Assembly: GCA_000751595.1 (NCBI GenBank)
Contig: CCMH01000014.1
Location: forward strand, 109,970 to 173,969
Length of the DNA: 64,000 nt
Reading direction: 5' to 3'
Source of the DNA: Weeksella massiliensis
Lineage (GTDB): Bacteria; Bacteroidota; Bacteroidia; Flavobacteriales; Weeksellaceae
Shown here: one piece after another, positions 26,602 through 35,417 of the stretch
Layout: the number at the start of each line of letters is the position of its first letter
Numbering within the stretch: position 1 is the first letter of the stretch
Notes under the pieces: generated by a model
The model's database searches: none
Seen by the model: only the letters and a program-made list of their open reading frames with translations
Told to the model about the DNA's origin: nothing
Position numbers and translations under genes: made by a program

Positions 26602-27186
26602 ATGAAAACAATAACAACAATATTATTAGCACTTTTTAGCTTAACCATAAGCTACGCACAGGACGGGAAACCAACTAAAGAAGAAACCTTGCAGTATATA
26701 AAGAGTGAGTTAGAAGGAAAGGAGTTTACTAACACTTCTATTTCTGAAAAAGGATCGACTTATAGTAAGGAAGAGAGTATCTATACCTATTCTAATCTAA
26801 AATTAGAATCCTGTAGGTTAGAATTTCTACGTGATAATAAACTGCTTAATACATTTAGAGGGTTTACCTCTGGTAATTCATATAAAGAACCCTCAGTTGA
26901 GACAAAAGAGATGCAAATTGTAGATTTTAGTAAAACGGAATCTATCGGTTTTTTAAATTCAGAGCTTTTAAATTTTAAAGAAGGTAATGAAATTTCAACA
27001 GGATACAAACTGGTTGGCTTAACTTTTAAACAAAAAAAAGATGATGGTACGTATGATAACTCTGTTAATGTATATATAGGATTATTTACTTCCGACTTCC
27101 AAGATTACAAATCTTTAAAAATCTACAAAGCCTTTCAGTATTTACGTAAACTGTGCAATGCGCCAGAGCCTATTTCGTTTGATTAA
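26602..27186 (+). CDS. Exported protein, TKEE-family paralogue 3
   Basis: Unrecognised 194-residue protein: signal peptide ending ISYAQ, mature sequence DGKPTKEETLQYIKSELEG, one Cys in LKLESCRLEF at the place of the Cys in paralogue 2, and the terminal block IYKAFQYLRKLCNAP. It is the longest of the four paralogues. A perfect 12-bp-arm hairpin follows. Confidence 0.76.
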   Translation: MKTITTILLALFSLTISYAQDGKPTKEETLQYIKSELEGKEFTNTSISEKGSTYSKEESIYTYSNLKLESCRLEFLRDNKLLNTFRGFTSGNSYKEPSVETKEMQIVDFSKTESIGFLNSELLNFKEGNEISTGYKLVGLTFKQKKDDGTYDNSVNVYIGLFTSDFQDYKSLKIYKAFQYLRKLCNAPEPISFD

Positions 27187-27198
27187 ATAATAACAACA

Positions 27199-27223
27199 CC
27201 AACGGAGTTTTAAACTCCGTTGG
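27199..27223 (+). terminator. Perfect hairpin after TKEE-family paralogue 3
   Basis: CCAACGGAGTTT at 27199-27210 and its reverse complement at 27212-27223 with a single-base centre. There is no T tract, so it may stabilise or process RNA rather than terminate. The CGGAG/CTCCG core resembles the hairpin at 24709-24742. Confidence 0.6.
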
Positions 27224-27317
27224 GGTTAAACAAACATTAAATTTTAAAACAATGAAATCAAAGATTATCTCTTTTCAGTCGATGAATATATTTCACGAAC
27301 ACAAAAATCAAATAAAT

Positions 27318-27746
27318 ATGAATGTAAGTAAAACAATAACAACTTTTATAACAACAGTATTTATGTTGTTTAGTATTTCTGCTTTTTCGCAAACTAAAGA
27401 CGAAACCCTAAAATACATCAACGATTTATATAAAAAAACGTATAAATTCACAAATGATTCTGGTACCATTGTGAAAATAGAAAAGGTTATATTAGACGGA
27501 AAAGTATTAGAAGTGTATTATTCTAATGGAAACTCTGATAGATCCGAATTAATGAAGTTTAAATCACCACAAATTAAGTATTATGAGAAAAAAAATGATT
27601 ATGATATATGGAATTCAACTGGAGATGAAACTATTCTCTTTCGTATATCATCAGAAGAAGACGCTAAACGCCTAAAAAATGCTTTGGAGCATTTAATAAA
27701 AATAGTACAAGACGAACCCGAAACCGATCCATTCGCACCTAAATAA
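27318..27746 (+). CDS. Exported protein, TKEE-family paralogue 4
   Basis: Unrecognised 142-residue protein. The ATG at 27318 gives a clean signal peptide (MNVSKTITTFITTVFMLFSISAFSQ) directly followed by TKDETLKYINDLYKK; upstream in-frame ATGs at 27252 and 27282 would bury the signal. The C-terminal block KRLKNALEHLIKIV matches the other paralogues but lacks their Cys. The gene at 27755 follows after 8 nt. Confidence 0.75.
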   Translation: MNVSKTITTFITTVFMLFSISAFSQTKDETLKYINDLYKKTYKFTNDSGTIVKIEKVILDGKVLEVYYSNGNSDRSELMKFKSPQIKYYEKKNDYDIWNSTGDETILFRISSEEDAKRLKNALEHLIKIVQDEPETDPFAPK

Positions 27747-27754
27747 TAAAAACT

Positions 27755-28159
27755 ATGAAAAAATTATTCATTTTTACCGTAACGCTTTTGTTAAGCGTTA
27801 CGGTATTTGCCCAAAAAGGCGAAAGTAAAACCAAATATTTTTATGCCGTGGGTTGGGAGTATTTACCTATGCCCAACCAAAGTGCGGCTAATATACAGCC
27901 TGTGGTAAGCAATATATTTTCTACCCGCTGTAAAGAAGACCATTTACCCAATAATACAGGAATTACCAATGAGCTCAACAGTTTTTATTCGGCATATTAT
28001 GGTAAACGTCGTGGTTTTAACGGGTTAAATCGCATGATCGCTTTCGGACCTTATGATACTTGGGACGAAGCCGAAAAACACCGCCGAAAAAGCATTGCAG
28101 ATTATAACCAAAACTGGAACCCTATTTTATTAAGAGATTTTAGTGCTTCTTGCGACTAA
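27755..28159 (+). CDS. Small exported protein, paralogue of the one at 24.3 kb
   Basis: Unrecognised 134-residue protein with signal peptide MKKLFIFTVTLLLSVTVFAQ. Its second half (VSNIFSTRC; FGPYDTWDEAEKHRRKSIADYNQ; final Cys) aligns with the first gene of the array. The pair therefore brackets the four TKEE-family members. Function unknown. Confidence 0.76.
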   Translation: MKKLFIFTVTLLLSVTVFAQKGESKTKYFYAVGWEYLPMPNQSAANIQPVVSNIFSTRCKEDHLPNNTGITNELNSFYSAYYGKRRGFNGLNRMIAFGPYDTWDEAEKHRRKSIADYNQNWNPILLRDFSASCD

Positions 28160-28177
28160 TATCAGAGAATTTCTACC

Positions 28178-28669
28178 ATGAAAACCAATCCGTATCAATT
28201 AAAAAACATCGATTTTGTTAATTCAATTGCTGTAGTATGTCCGCGTTGTAGTAAAAAAGCAGTAGTTTCGGGCGGGCAACCTGTAAGTAATACGGTTGGT
28301 TTTGAAGAGGCAATACAATTTACCTGCACATATTGTGTTTATGTATTAAAGTACGCCAATACGCCTAAATTTCCGGTTTTTACGAATAGTAGAGGAATTA
28401 CAAAATATGCCCGAATCTTGTTTTTTGATTCGCAAACCGATCCGTATTTTAACTTTCCGTTGTGGTATATTATAGAAACACCTTGGGGGATTATCTGGGC
28501 ATATAACGCAATGCATTTAGAAGTTATTGAAAATTATATTGGTAGTAAAGACCGAAATAGAAACGGAATTCCCATGCAAAACGACAGTATTGCTTCGCGT
28601 TTGCCACAATGGGCTAAAAGTGCTAAGAACAGAGACACTTTGTTAAAGTTAATTCAACTTAAAAAATAA
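28178..28669 (+). CDS. Cytoplasmic zinc-ribbon-like protein
   Basis: Unrecognised 163-residue protein without a signal peptide, unlike its neighbours. Cys21-Pro-Arg-Cys24 and Cys50-Thr-Tyr-Cys53 form a probable four-Cys zinc ribbon. The middle part is rich in aromatics (FPLWYIIETPWGIIWAYNAMHLEVIENY). It lies 18 nt behind an exported-protein gene and before a TPR protein. Binding of nucleic acid or protein is possible; no family name is claimed. Confidence 0.65.
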   Translation: MKTNPYQLKNIDFVNSIAVVCPRCSKKAVVSGGQPVSNTVGFEEAIQFTCTYCVYVLKYANTPKFPVFTNSRGITKYARILFFDSQTDPYFNFPLWYIIETPWGIIWAYNAMHLEVIENYIGSKDRNRNGIPMQNDSIASRLPQWAKSAKNRDTLLKLIQLKK

Positions 28670-28697
28670 ATTCAGAAAATTAAAAAATCAAATAACT

Positions 28698-29975
28698 ATG
28701 AAAGTAATGATACAAATACTTGTTCTGGCATTTTATTCTATGACAGTACAATGGCAAAATAAAACGGCATCGGACTATATCTTTGATGCTAGATTATCAG
28801 GAGATCCCATTGCTCAGATACGTATTTTAACCGAAGGTATAAAACAAAATCAACGAAATTCGGAATTGTATACTATGAGAGCAGAAATTCATCTTACAAA
28901 CAATTCGCTTGATTTGGCAGAAGCAGATGCACAAGCTGCATTAAAAATAAACTCGAAAGATTTCGAAGCATTGTATCTGCTGTCTGACATTGCAGAAAAA
29001 AGAGGTAAAAAAGCAGATGGAGATTTATTTTTAGAGAAAATATATAAAAGCAGTAAAAAGGAAGCCGAATTGATAGCTAAAAGATTAGTTACTAAAGCCG
29101 ATAAAGAACATTCTAAAGAAAAAGTATTACGATATCTACAACGTGCTACTATCGTCTTTCCATCTATGGAATATTATGTTTTTCTTGCAGATCAACAGTA
29201 CCGAAACGAAATGATTTCAGAAGCATTTAAAAATTATAAAAAGGCATTAGAGTTAAAAGAAGATGTGAATTTTAAAACCATGGCTTATATGGGGTTGGCA
29301 AACACTTGTACGGACTGCACGGAGCAGACTATAGACAGCTACTTATTAAAAGCTGTGGAGTGGAGTCTAAATGGAAGTGAAAGTCTAACAGGTTATTTTT
29401 ATCCAAAATTAAGTAAGTTGACATATGAAGATGAAGATTTTCAGAAGTTGATTACAAAATGGGGAAAATTAGCTCCGAATGATTATTATTATTATTTGTT
29501 TTATGGAAATTATCAGAATTTTCTCAAAAATTATCAGCAGGCTATCAATGCTTATACACGTTCTATAGAATTAAAGACATGGACTCATCCTAATAATGCA
29601 ATCGTTTATTTATATAGAGGAGAATGTTATCATCAACTTTCTCATCAACTCAATAAACCGGAATTATGGGCAAAATCTGAAGCTGATTTTTCTGAAGCGA
29701 TTTTACTAGATGAAGACTTGTTGAATGCTTATATATTGAGAGTTGAAGTGAAAAAGCATATGTTTCAATCAAAATATACAGATGATGGAATTACGGATAA
29801 AAAATTAGCAGATGAAATGCTTAAGGATATAAAACATATTATTTCTAAAAACAGTACAAATGCTTACGCTTATAAAACTCGTGCAATGATTAATTATATA
29901 TTAAGCGGAGAAAAGTATACAGATGAGGTTTTGAAAGATGAAGAGCTTGCAAATAAATATAAAACCGAAAAGTAA
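28698..29975 (+). CDS. Tetratricopeptide-repeat protein
   Basis: A 425-residue protein with TPR-like helical pairs: LYTMRAEIHLTNNSLDLAEADAQAALKINS near residues 48-77, YYVFLADQQYRNEMISEAFKNYKKALEL, and YYLFYGNYQNFLKNYQQAINAYTRSIEL. A hydrophobic start (MKVMIQILVLAFYSMTVQ) suggests export, although no clear cleavage site is seen. It is the last gene of the array and a strong hairpin follows. A scaffold role for the exported proteins is conceivable but unsupported. Confidence 0.8.
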   Translation: MKVMIQILVLAFYSMTVQWQNKTASDYIFDARLSGDPIAQIRILTEGIKQNQRNSELYTMRAEIHLTNNSLDLAEADAQAALKINSKDFEALYLLSDIAEKRGKKADGDLFLEKIYKSSKKEAELIAKRLVTKADKEHSKEKVLRYLQRATIVFPSMEYYVFLADQQYRNEMISEAFKNYKKALELKEDVNFKTMAYMGLANTCTDCTEQTIDSYLLKAVEWSLNGSESLTGYFYPKLSKLTYEDEDFQKLITKWGKLAPNDYYYYLFYGNYQNFLKNYQQAINAYTRSIELKTWTHPNNAIVYLYRGECYHQLSHQLNKPELWAKSEADFSEAILLDEDLLNAYILRVEVKKHMFQSKYTDDGITDKKLADEMLKDIKHIISKNSTNAYAYKTRAMINYILSGEKYTDEVLKDEELANKYKTEK

Positions 29976-29995
29976 TAATATCTTTTTAGAAGTTT

Positions 29996-30034
29996 TAACC
30001 CCCTTCCGTAAGTTATGTTTTCGGGAGGGGGTTA
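29996..30034 (+). terminator. GC-rich terminator-like hairpin closing the array
   Basis: A 13-bp stem with one G-T pair: TAACCCCCTTCCG at 29996-30008 with CGGGAGGGGGTTA at 30022-30034, followed by AT-rich sequence without a continuous T tract. It is the most GC-rich structure in this AT-rich neighbourhood. Confidence 0.7.
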
Positions 30035-30450
30035 TAATTTATTTTACATCTTCGATAGAAGCTCCGAAATTCATGTGCAAAACATTTCCGTTTGCTAGAA
30101 AAAGAGCAGGAACTGATAATACATCTGCAATTTTCGACTTCTTTAATTTTTTGATATATCCGAACCTAAATGGATAACTTAAACTTAATCTTTTAGAATT
30201 AAGTTTAAAAGATTTTTTCAGCACTAATACATACAGGACAATAAACTTTGGTCAATAAATTTTTCAGAAACAACCAAACAATCCTACAAGTCTTATTATT
30301 AGAATAAATAAAAATTAAGAGTTTTTTATTTTAATTTTTTAGTTATACATCAATTTTACGTTAAAAATATAATTTTATACTATTATTAATTTAGTTTTCA
30401 CGAGATTGTAAATAATAGTAGATTATAACTCTTCTATTTATTAAATAAGT
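30035..30450. other. AT-rich intergenic region, possible gene remnant
   Basis: A 61-codon minus-strand frame at 30039-30224 (ending NGNVLHMNFGASIEDVK) reads like the end of a protein but has no recognisable family, so it may be a truncated remnant or chance. AAACTTAAT at 30181-30189 pairs with ATTAAGTTT at 30198-30206, followed by a T run, a second terminator-like hairpin on the plus strand. The remaining 240 nt are AT-rich and must hold the promoter of the following gene; no exact TANNTTTG was found. Confidence 0.3.
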
Positions 30451-31509
30451 ATGACAAATCACTTTATAGGAATTGGAAAATACATTCCATCCGAAAAAAT
30501 ATCAAATAACTTTTTCAATGAACATCAATTTTATAATGAGCATGGTGAAATTTTAGATCAAAATAATGCTACTATTTCACATAAATTAAAGCAAATAACA
30601 GGAATAGAAGAGCGTCGATATGCTAAAAAAGATCAAGTAACATCTGATTTAGGATATATGGCTGCAGCTTCTGCGATTATAAATGCGAAGATTGATGCTG
30701 AAACTATTGACTATATTATATTCGCTCATAATTTTGGAGATGTAAAACACGATACGATTCAGTCTGATATGGTGCCAAGTCTTGCTGCAAGAGTAAAAAA
30801 CTTATTGAAAATTGAGAATCCTTATTGTGTTGCTTACGATGTTATTTTTGGTTGTCCTGGTTGGATAGAAGGAATAATACAAGCTAATACATTTATAAAA
30901 GCAGGCTTAGCAAAAAGATGTTTGGTAATTGGTGCTGAAACTCTTTCGAGAGTAGTAGATGAGCACGACCGAGATACGATGATATATGCAGATGGTGCAG
31001 GAGCAGCGATTTTAGAAGCTTCTTCTAACAACAAAGGAATACAAGCTCATTTATCTGCCTCTTATGCTAACGAAGAAAAAGATTATCTGTTCTTTGGAAA
31101 ATCATATAATTCAGAAAAATGTCCGAATACCAAATACATCAAAATGTATGGTCGAAAAATCTATGAATTTGCTTTATCCAGAGTACCGTTAGCAATGAAA
31201 AAATGTGTTGATGATAGTGCATATAGAATAGATGAAATCAGTAAAATAATTATTCATCAAGCCAATGAGAAAATGGACGAAGCGATTGTAAAACGCTTTT
31301 ATAGTTTATATGATCAAAATGTGCCAAAAAATATTATGCCAATGAATATCTATAAACTTGGTAATAGTAGTGTGGCAACAATTCCAATTCTTTTGAAAAT
31401 GATTATGGATAATGATTTAGATAATCACCAGATAAATGAAGGCGATGTGGTTTTATTTGCATCTGTTGGCGCAGGTATGAATATTAACACTTTTATTTAT
31501 CAGTTTTAA
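30451..31509 (+). CDS. Orphan 3-oxoacyl-ACP synthase III family protein
   Basis: A 352-residue thiolase-fold enzyme of the KAS III (FabH-like) family, which condenses an acyl-CoA with malonyl-ACP or makes related thioesters. The triad is complete: Cys135 in FGCPGW, His269 in IIHQANEKM and Asn305 in LGNSSVATIP. N-terminal GIGKYIPSEKI and GIEERRYAKKDQ are typical. It stands alone in AT-rich DNA, far from any plsX, acpP or fabD, so it is unlikely to be the housekeeping FabH. Roles in special lipid, polyene or starter-unit synthesis are possible; the substrate is not predictable here. Confidence 0.85.
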   Translation: MTNHFIGIGKYIPSEKISNNFFNEHQFYNEHGEILDQNNATISHKLKQITGIEERRYAKKDQVTSDLGYMAAASAIINAKIDAETIDYIIFAHNFGDVKHDTIQSDMVPSLAARVKNLLKIENPYCVAYDVIFGCPGWIEGIIQANTFIKAGLAKRCLVIGAETLSRVVDEHDRDTMIYADGAGAAILEASSNNKGIQAHLSASYANEEKDYLFFGKSYNSEKCPNTKYIKMYGRKIYEFALSRVPLAMKKCVDDSAYRIDEISKIIIHQANEKMDEAIVKRFYSLYDQNVPKNIMPMNIYKLGNSSVATIPILLKMIMDNDLDNHQINEGDVVLFASVGAGMNINTFIYQF

Positions 31510-31616
31510 AGAATCAATCATTACAAAATCTAAGTTCTAATTACAATTAGATTCGTACTTTTTTTGTCAAAAAGAATTCTCTAGAAATTAATACCATTTA
31601 ATTCATTAAAATTTAT

Positions 31617-31856
31617 TAAATTTGCATAATACTTAAGATGATATTTTGCCTTAATCGTTTACAATTGTATTCTTTATTTTACTTTTTTTAATTCACTAAT
31701 TGACCTAGTCAATATAATTTTAACTTCTGTTTTCTAAAACGTATACTTGTAATTTTCACCGCATTATTATATAATTATAAAAATGTTGTTGGATAATTAA
31801 TTCATGTTTTCTTAGGTTTTATCAGTATTAATAACAAAAAATCTATACAAACATTT
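31617..31856 (+). promoter_or_regulatory. Promoter -7 element and long AT-rich leader of the cold-shock gene
   Basis: TAAATTTG at 31617-31624 matches the -7 consensus exactly; no TTG is at the proper distance. A start here gives an untranslated leader of about 225 nt. Long structured leaders are a known feature of cspA-type genes in other bacteria, so thermal control is a reasonable guess. The remaining intergenic sequence from 31510 shows nothing else. Confidence 0.4.
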
Positions 31857-32291
31857 ATGGCAGATTCTACATCTAAAAAAGAAAAAAACAAAAAGAAAGC
31901 ATTAAAAAAATTAGAAAAATTAAACAAAAGGGAGAACAGAAAAGAGAATAACAACAAAGGAAAATCATTAGAAGATATGATTGTCTATGTTGATGTACTT
32001 GGTAATTTTACAGATGTACCACCTCATTTACAAGACAAAGAGGCCGATTTGCTGAATTATAAAAGATTAGAATCTAATAGCAGAGATAATTTTATAGAAG
32101 GTATGGTTGATATCTACAACGATTCAAAAGGTTTTGGTTTTATTAAAGTACCAGCTTCTAACGATAAAATTTTCTTCCATTTCAAAGAATCAAAAGAATT
32201 ACTTAAAGTAGGAGACAAGGTGCAGTTTAAAAAAGAAATGACTGAAAAAGGATTCAGAGCAATTCAAATTTCGAAAAAAACATTAAATTAA
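31857..32291 (+). CDS. Cold-shock-domain protein with basic N-terminal extension
   Basis: A 144-residue nucleic-acid-binding protein. Residues 1-40 are Lys-rich (KKEKNKKKALKKLEKLNKR), then a linker, then a C-terminal cold-shock domain from about residue 80 with RNP1-like KGFGFIKV and RNP2-like IFFHF. This architecture, with the domain at the C-terminus, recurs in Flavobacteriia and differs from the ~65-residue CspA. An RNA-chaperone role is likely. Directly downstream is a decayed CspA-type gene. Confidence 0.88.
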   Translation: MADSTSKKEKNKKKALKKLEKLNKRENRKENNNKGKSLEDMIVYVDVLGNFTDVPPHLQDKEADLLNYKRLESNSRDNFIEGMVDIYNDSKGFGFIKVPASNDKIFFHFKESKELLKVGDKVQFKKEMTEKGFRAIQISKKTLN

Positions 32292-32307
32292 GTAAGTATG
32301 TGTGTAA

Positions 32308-32475
32308 GAAGGAACAGTAAAATTCTTCAACGAAATAAAAGATTTTGTTTTTCTCTAACGCAACTCAAGGAGAAGATATTTTTGAACACGTTTCTGGATC
32401 AATTGACAAGGTAAATTCGTATTATCAGCTTTAAGGGAGGTTACGAAGAAATGGTCAATGCCCATTAGGAATTTG
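32308..32475 (+). pseudogene. Decayed CspA-type cold-shock gene
   Basis: Starting at 32308 one frame reads EGTVKFFNEIKDFVFL and stops. Shifted by one base from 32360 it reads ATQGEDIFEHVSGSIDKVNSYYQL and stops. CspA proteins have EGTVKFFNETKGFGFI followed by a GGEDIFVHVS-x-ID block in the same order, so both halves of one gene are visible with a frameshift, a small deletion and stop codons. No start codon remains. A hairpin at its end may be the original terminator. Confidence 0.72.
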
Positions 32476-32481
32476 GGCATT
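32457..32481 (+). terminator. Hairpin after the cold-shock pseudogene
   Basis: AATGCCCA at 32457-32464 pairs with TGGGCATT at 32474-32481 across a 9-nt loop; a T run follows about 10 nt later. It probably ends the cold-shock transcript. From here to 32614 I see nothing more. Confidence 0.6.
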
Positions 32482-32614
32482 TATTAAACCTTTTTTTAAC
32501 TATATTGGATAAAAGGGTTCAACTTTAAGAAAGTCAAACCCTCGATAAATTTAGTTTATACACTTAATGTGTTTAGAGGAAAAGCCTTCGTTAAGATATG
32601 AAAATCCTTTATGG

Positions 32615-32917
32615 TTATTTCTTACTGTATTTTGCTCTAAGGTTTATTTTTTGCATTTCTCTTTCAATTAGCAACTGTGCGATAATTTGCGCTGCGGGTA
32701 GTTTGTCTTTATTTTCAGCCAGTGCTTTTTTTACTTTTTCTTCCGATACATCTATTCGGTACAAAATGCTTAACAAGCTGTTGAAATCGGATTGTATCAA
32801 TCTGTCTAAATAGCGCGCCAGTTCCTCAAATTTTTCCTCGTTTGAATGTTCGAATGAAGTTTCTTCAAGCTGAAGTTTATGAGCAATCAGAGATATAGGG
32901 TGATTCGTTTTTTCCAA
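32615..32917 (-). CDS. Conserved-looking small helical protein downstream of nrdA
   Basis: Unrecognised 100-residue acidic/basic helical protein (EKTNHPISLIAHKLQLEETSFEHSNEEKFEEL; LPAAQIIAQLLIEREMQKINLRAKY). No ATG is available: the frame allows TTG at 32935 or 32917. TAACTTTG (-7 consensus) on the minus strand at 32933-32940 overlaps the first, so 32917 is chosen. Codon pattern and charge distribution look coding. It is 89 nt behind nrdA and could be a separate unit or the tail of the operon. Confidence 0.6.
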   Translation of the reverse strand: MEKTNHPISLIAHKLQLEETSFEHSNEEKFEELARYLDRLIQSDFNSLLSILYRIDVSEEKVKKALAENKDKLPAAQIIAQLLIEREMQKINLRAKYSKK

Positions 32918-33006
32918 AAAAAAATATTTTTTCAAAGTTATTTAGTTGATAATTTAAATTTTTTTATCACTTTTTACTTTCCTCTTTTTAGCTCTACACT
33001 ATATTA

Positions 33007-35346
33007 TTAGCTTCCACAGGCGATACAATCCTCCGGGCTATCTAATGAGCAGGAAATATCCACTTGTTTGTCTTCCGATGATTGTACCGTTTCTACTGTG
33101 AATTTGATAGCATCTGCCGCTGCTTTAGTGCGCAGGTAATACATACCCGTTTTCAATCCGCTTTTCCAAGCATAGAAGTGCATCGAAGTCAGCTTTGCCA
33201 TATTGGGTTCTGCCATAAATAGGTTGAGCGATTGGGATTGACAGATAAATGCACCCCTATCGGCAGCCATATCAATGATGGTTTTCTGTTTAATCTCCCA
33301 AACAGTCTTGTACAGTTCTTTTAAGTTAGCGGGAATTTCCTCAATATTTTGAACAGAGCCATTCTCGGCAATCAACCTGTTTTTCATTTGAGCATTCCAA
33401 AGGTTTAACTCTATCAGGTCTTTCAGTAAATGCTTATTAACCACTACAAACTCACCTGAAAGTACACGCCTGTTATAAATGTTACTAGTATAAGGTTCAA
33501 AACATTCATTGTTGCCTAATATCTGAGAAGTAGAAGCTGTAGGCATCGGAGCCACTAACAGGGAATTGCGTACGCCAAATTCCATTACATTTTTACGTAA
33601 ACCTTTCCAATCCCAACGGTCTGATGGCTTTACATTCCATAAATCAAACTGAAATTTTCCTTCGGAAAGTGGCGATCCCTTAAAACTCTCGTAAGCTCCT
33701 TCTTCCTTCGCCAATTCCATGGAGCTCTCCATTGCCGCATAGTAAATCGTTTCAAAAATATCTTTATTCAGTTGCCGTGCTTTCTCACTTTCAAAAGGCA
33801 TTCGCAACAACAGAAACACATCTGCCAATCCTTGTACACCTAATCCAATCGGACGATGTTTGAAATTGGAATTTTCGGTTTCGGGTACGGGATAGTAATT
33901 CCCGTCTATCACTTTGTTCAAATTCCGAGTAACTATTTTGGTTACTTCATACAGTTTCTGAAAGTCAAAACCATTATCGGAAACATAACGAGGCAATGCC
34001 AGTGATGCGAGGTTACACACCGCCACCTCATCGGCACTCGTGTATTCCATTATTTCGGTGCAAAGATTGGAACTGCGGATTACTCCAATATTTTTTTGAT
34101 TAGACTTTTCGTTAGCAGCATCTTTGTAGCACATATAGGGTGTTCCTGTTTCTATCTGTGCTTCAAGTATAGCATTCCACAACTCTCGGGCTTTCACTTT
34201 TTTACGGAATATCCCCTCGTTTTCATAGCGTTGATAAAGTTCCTCAAACGAGCTTCCATACACATCGTACAAACCAGGAGCTTCATTTGGATCAAACAAA
34301 GACCAATCGGCATTTTCTTCTACTCGTTGCATAAACAGATCAGGGATCCACAATGCTGGAAATAGATCTCTTGCCCGCATTTCTTCCTTGCCGTGGTTTT
34401 TGCGAAGGTTCAAGAAATCAAAGATATCGGCGTGCCACGGTTCCAAATAGACGGCTATCGCTCCTTTGCGTTTACCACCGCCCTGATCCACATAACGTGC
34501 CGTATCGTTATACACTCTTAGCATCGGGATAATTCCATTAGAAATACCGCCTGTGCCCTTGATGTAACTGCCTGTTGCCCTTACATTATGAATGCTCAAG
34601 CCAATACCACCTGCCGACTGCGAAATCAAGGCGCAACGTTTTAGGGTATCAAAAATCCCTACAATACTATCTTCAGTCATACTCAATAGAAAGCATGACG
34701 ACATTTGTGGCTTGGGCGTTCCTGAATTGAATAGCGTAGGTGTAGCGTGGATAAACCATTTTTCGCTCATCAGGTTATAGGTTTCGATAGCAGCTTTGAT
34801 ATCTTGCTTATGGATTCCTAAAGCCACCCGCATAAACAAGTGTTGTGGACGTTCGGTTACTTTGCCGTTGGTACGGATGAGATAAGAGCGCTCCAGTGTT
34901 TTGAAACCGAAATAATCAAAGTTATAATCTCGATCGTAGATGATACTGCTGTCAATTTCATCAGCATTGTTGCGGATGATATCATAAGTTTCCTCAGACA
35001 ATAAAGGCGCTCGCGTATTGGTTACGGGATCGATATAGTCGTACAGCAATTTAGCTGTTTTAGAAAAGGATTTTAGCGTATTCTTGTGCAAATTACTGAC
35101 GGAAATACGAGCAGCCAGTACTGCAAAATCGGGGTGTACCGTGGTATAGGCAGCCGCAGTTTCGGCAGCAAGGTTATCGAGTTCGGTCGTAGTTACATTG
35201 TCATAAATGCCCTGAATCACTTTCTTGGCTATTTCGATTACGTCTTTATCATCTACAGAAAGTCCGTAGACTAATTTATGAATCCGTGCAGTAATCTTAT
35301 CAAAATGTACAGCTTCCTGTTTTCCGTTTCTTTTTATTACATACAT
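33007..35346 (-). CDS. nrdA: Ribonucleoside-diphosphate reductase class Ia, alpha subunit
   Basis: Catalytic subunit reducing ribonucleoside diphosphates for DNA synthesis. Starting at ATG 35346 ([13 protein letters not shown]) gives 779 residues; an in-frame TTG at 35421 adds 25 non-family residues. Seen: an N-terminal ATP cone (about 1-90, allosteric control), Cys218 in [14 protein letters not shown] with the thiyl-radical Cys429 and Glu431, Cys444 in AVCNLASL, and C-terminal relay cysteines at 766, 774 and 777 (CIACGS). The nrdB gene lies 71 nt upstream, and both follow oxidative-stress genes in one run. Confidence 0.95.
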   Translation of the reverse strand: MYVIKRNGKQEAVHFDKITARIHKLVYGLSVDDKDVIEIAKKVIQGIYDNVTTTELDNLAAETAAAYTTVHPDFAVLAARISVSNLHKNTLKSFSKTAKLLYDYIDPVTNTRAPLLSEETYDIIRNNADEIDSSIIYDRDYNFDYFGFKTLERSYLIRTNGKVTERPQHLFMRVALGIHKQDIKAAIETYNLMSEKWFIHATPTLFNSGTPKPQMSSCFLLSMTEDSIVGIFDTLKRCALISQSAGGIGLSIHNVRATGSYIKGTGGISNGIIPMLRVYNDTARYVDQGGGKRKGAIAVYLEPWHADIFDFLNLRKNHGKEEMRARDLFPALWIPDLFMQRVEENADWSLFDPNEAPGLYDVYGSSFEELYQRYENEGIFRKKVKARELWNAILEAQIETGTPYMCYKDAANEKSNQKNIGVIRSSNLCTEIMEYTSADEVAVCNLASLALPRYVSDNGFDFQKLYEVTKIVTRNLNKVIDGNYYPVPETENSNFKHRPIGLGVQGLADVFLLLRMPFESEKARQLNKDIFETIYYAAMESSMELAKEEGAYESFKGSPLSEGKFQFDLWNVKPSDRWDWKGLRKNVMEFGVRNSLLVAPMPTASTSQILGNNECFEPYTSNIYNRRVLSGEFVVVNKHLLKDLIELNLWNAQMKNRLIAENGSVQNIEEIPANLKELYKTVWEIKQKTIIDMAADRGAFICQSQSLNLFMAEPNMAKLTSMHFYAWKSGLKTGMYYLRTKAAADAIKFTVETVQSSEDKQVDISCSLDSPEDCIACGS

Positions 35347-35417
35347 CTTTTCTTGGTTAATAGTTAATAATTGAGAGTTGATTGTTTTAGTTAATCGTTT
35401 TTTCCACACTTCACTGA

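Noticed and set aside
29938..30177. Plus-strand 79-codon ORF after the TPR gene
   Set aside because: It overlaps the TPR stop and runs through a strong hairpin; the sequence has no protein-like pattern.
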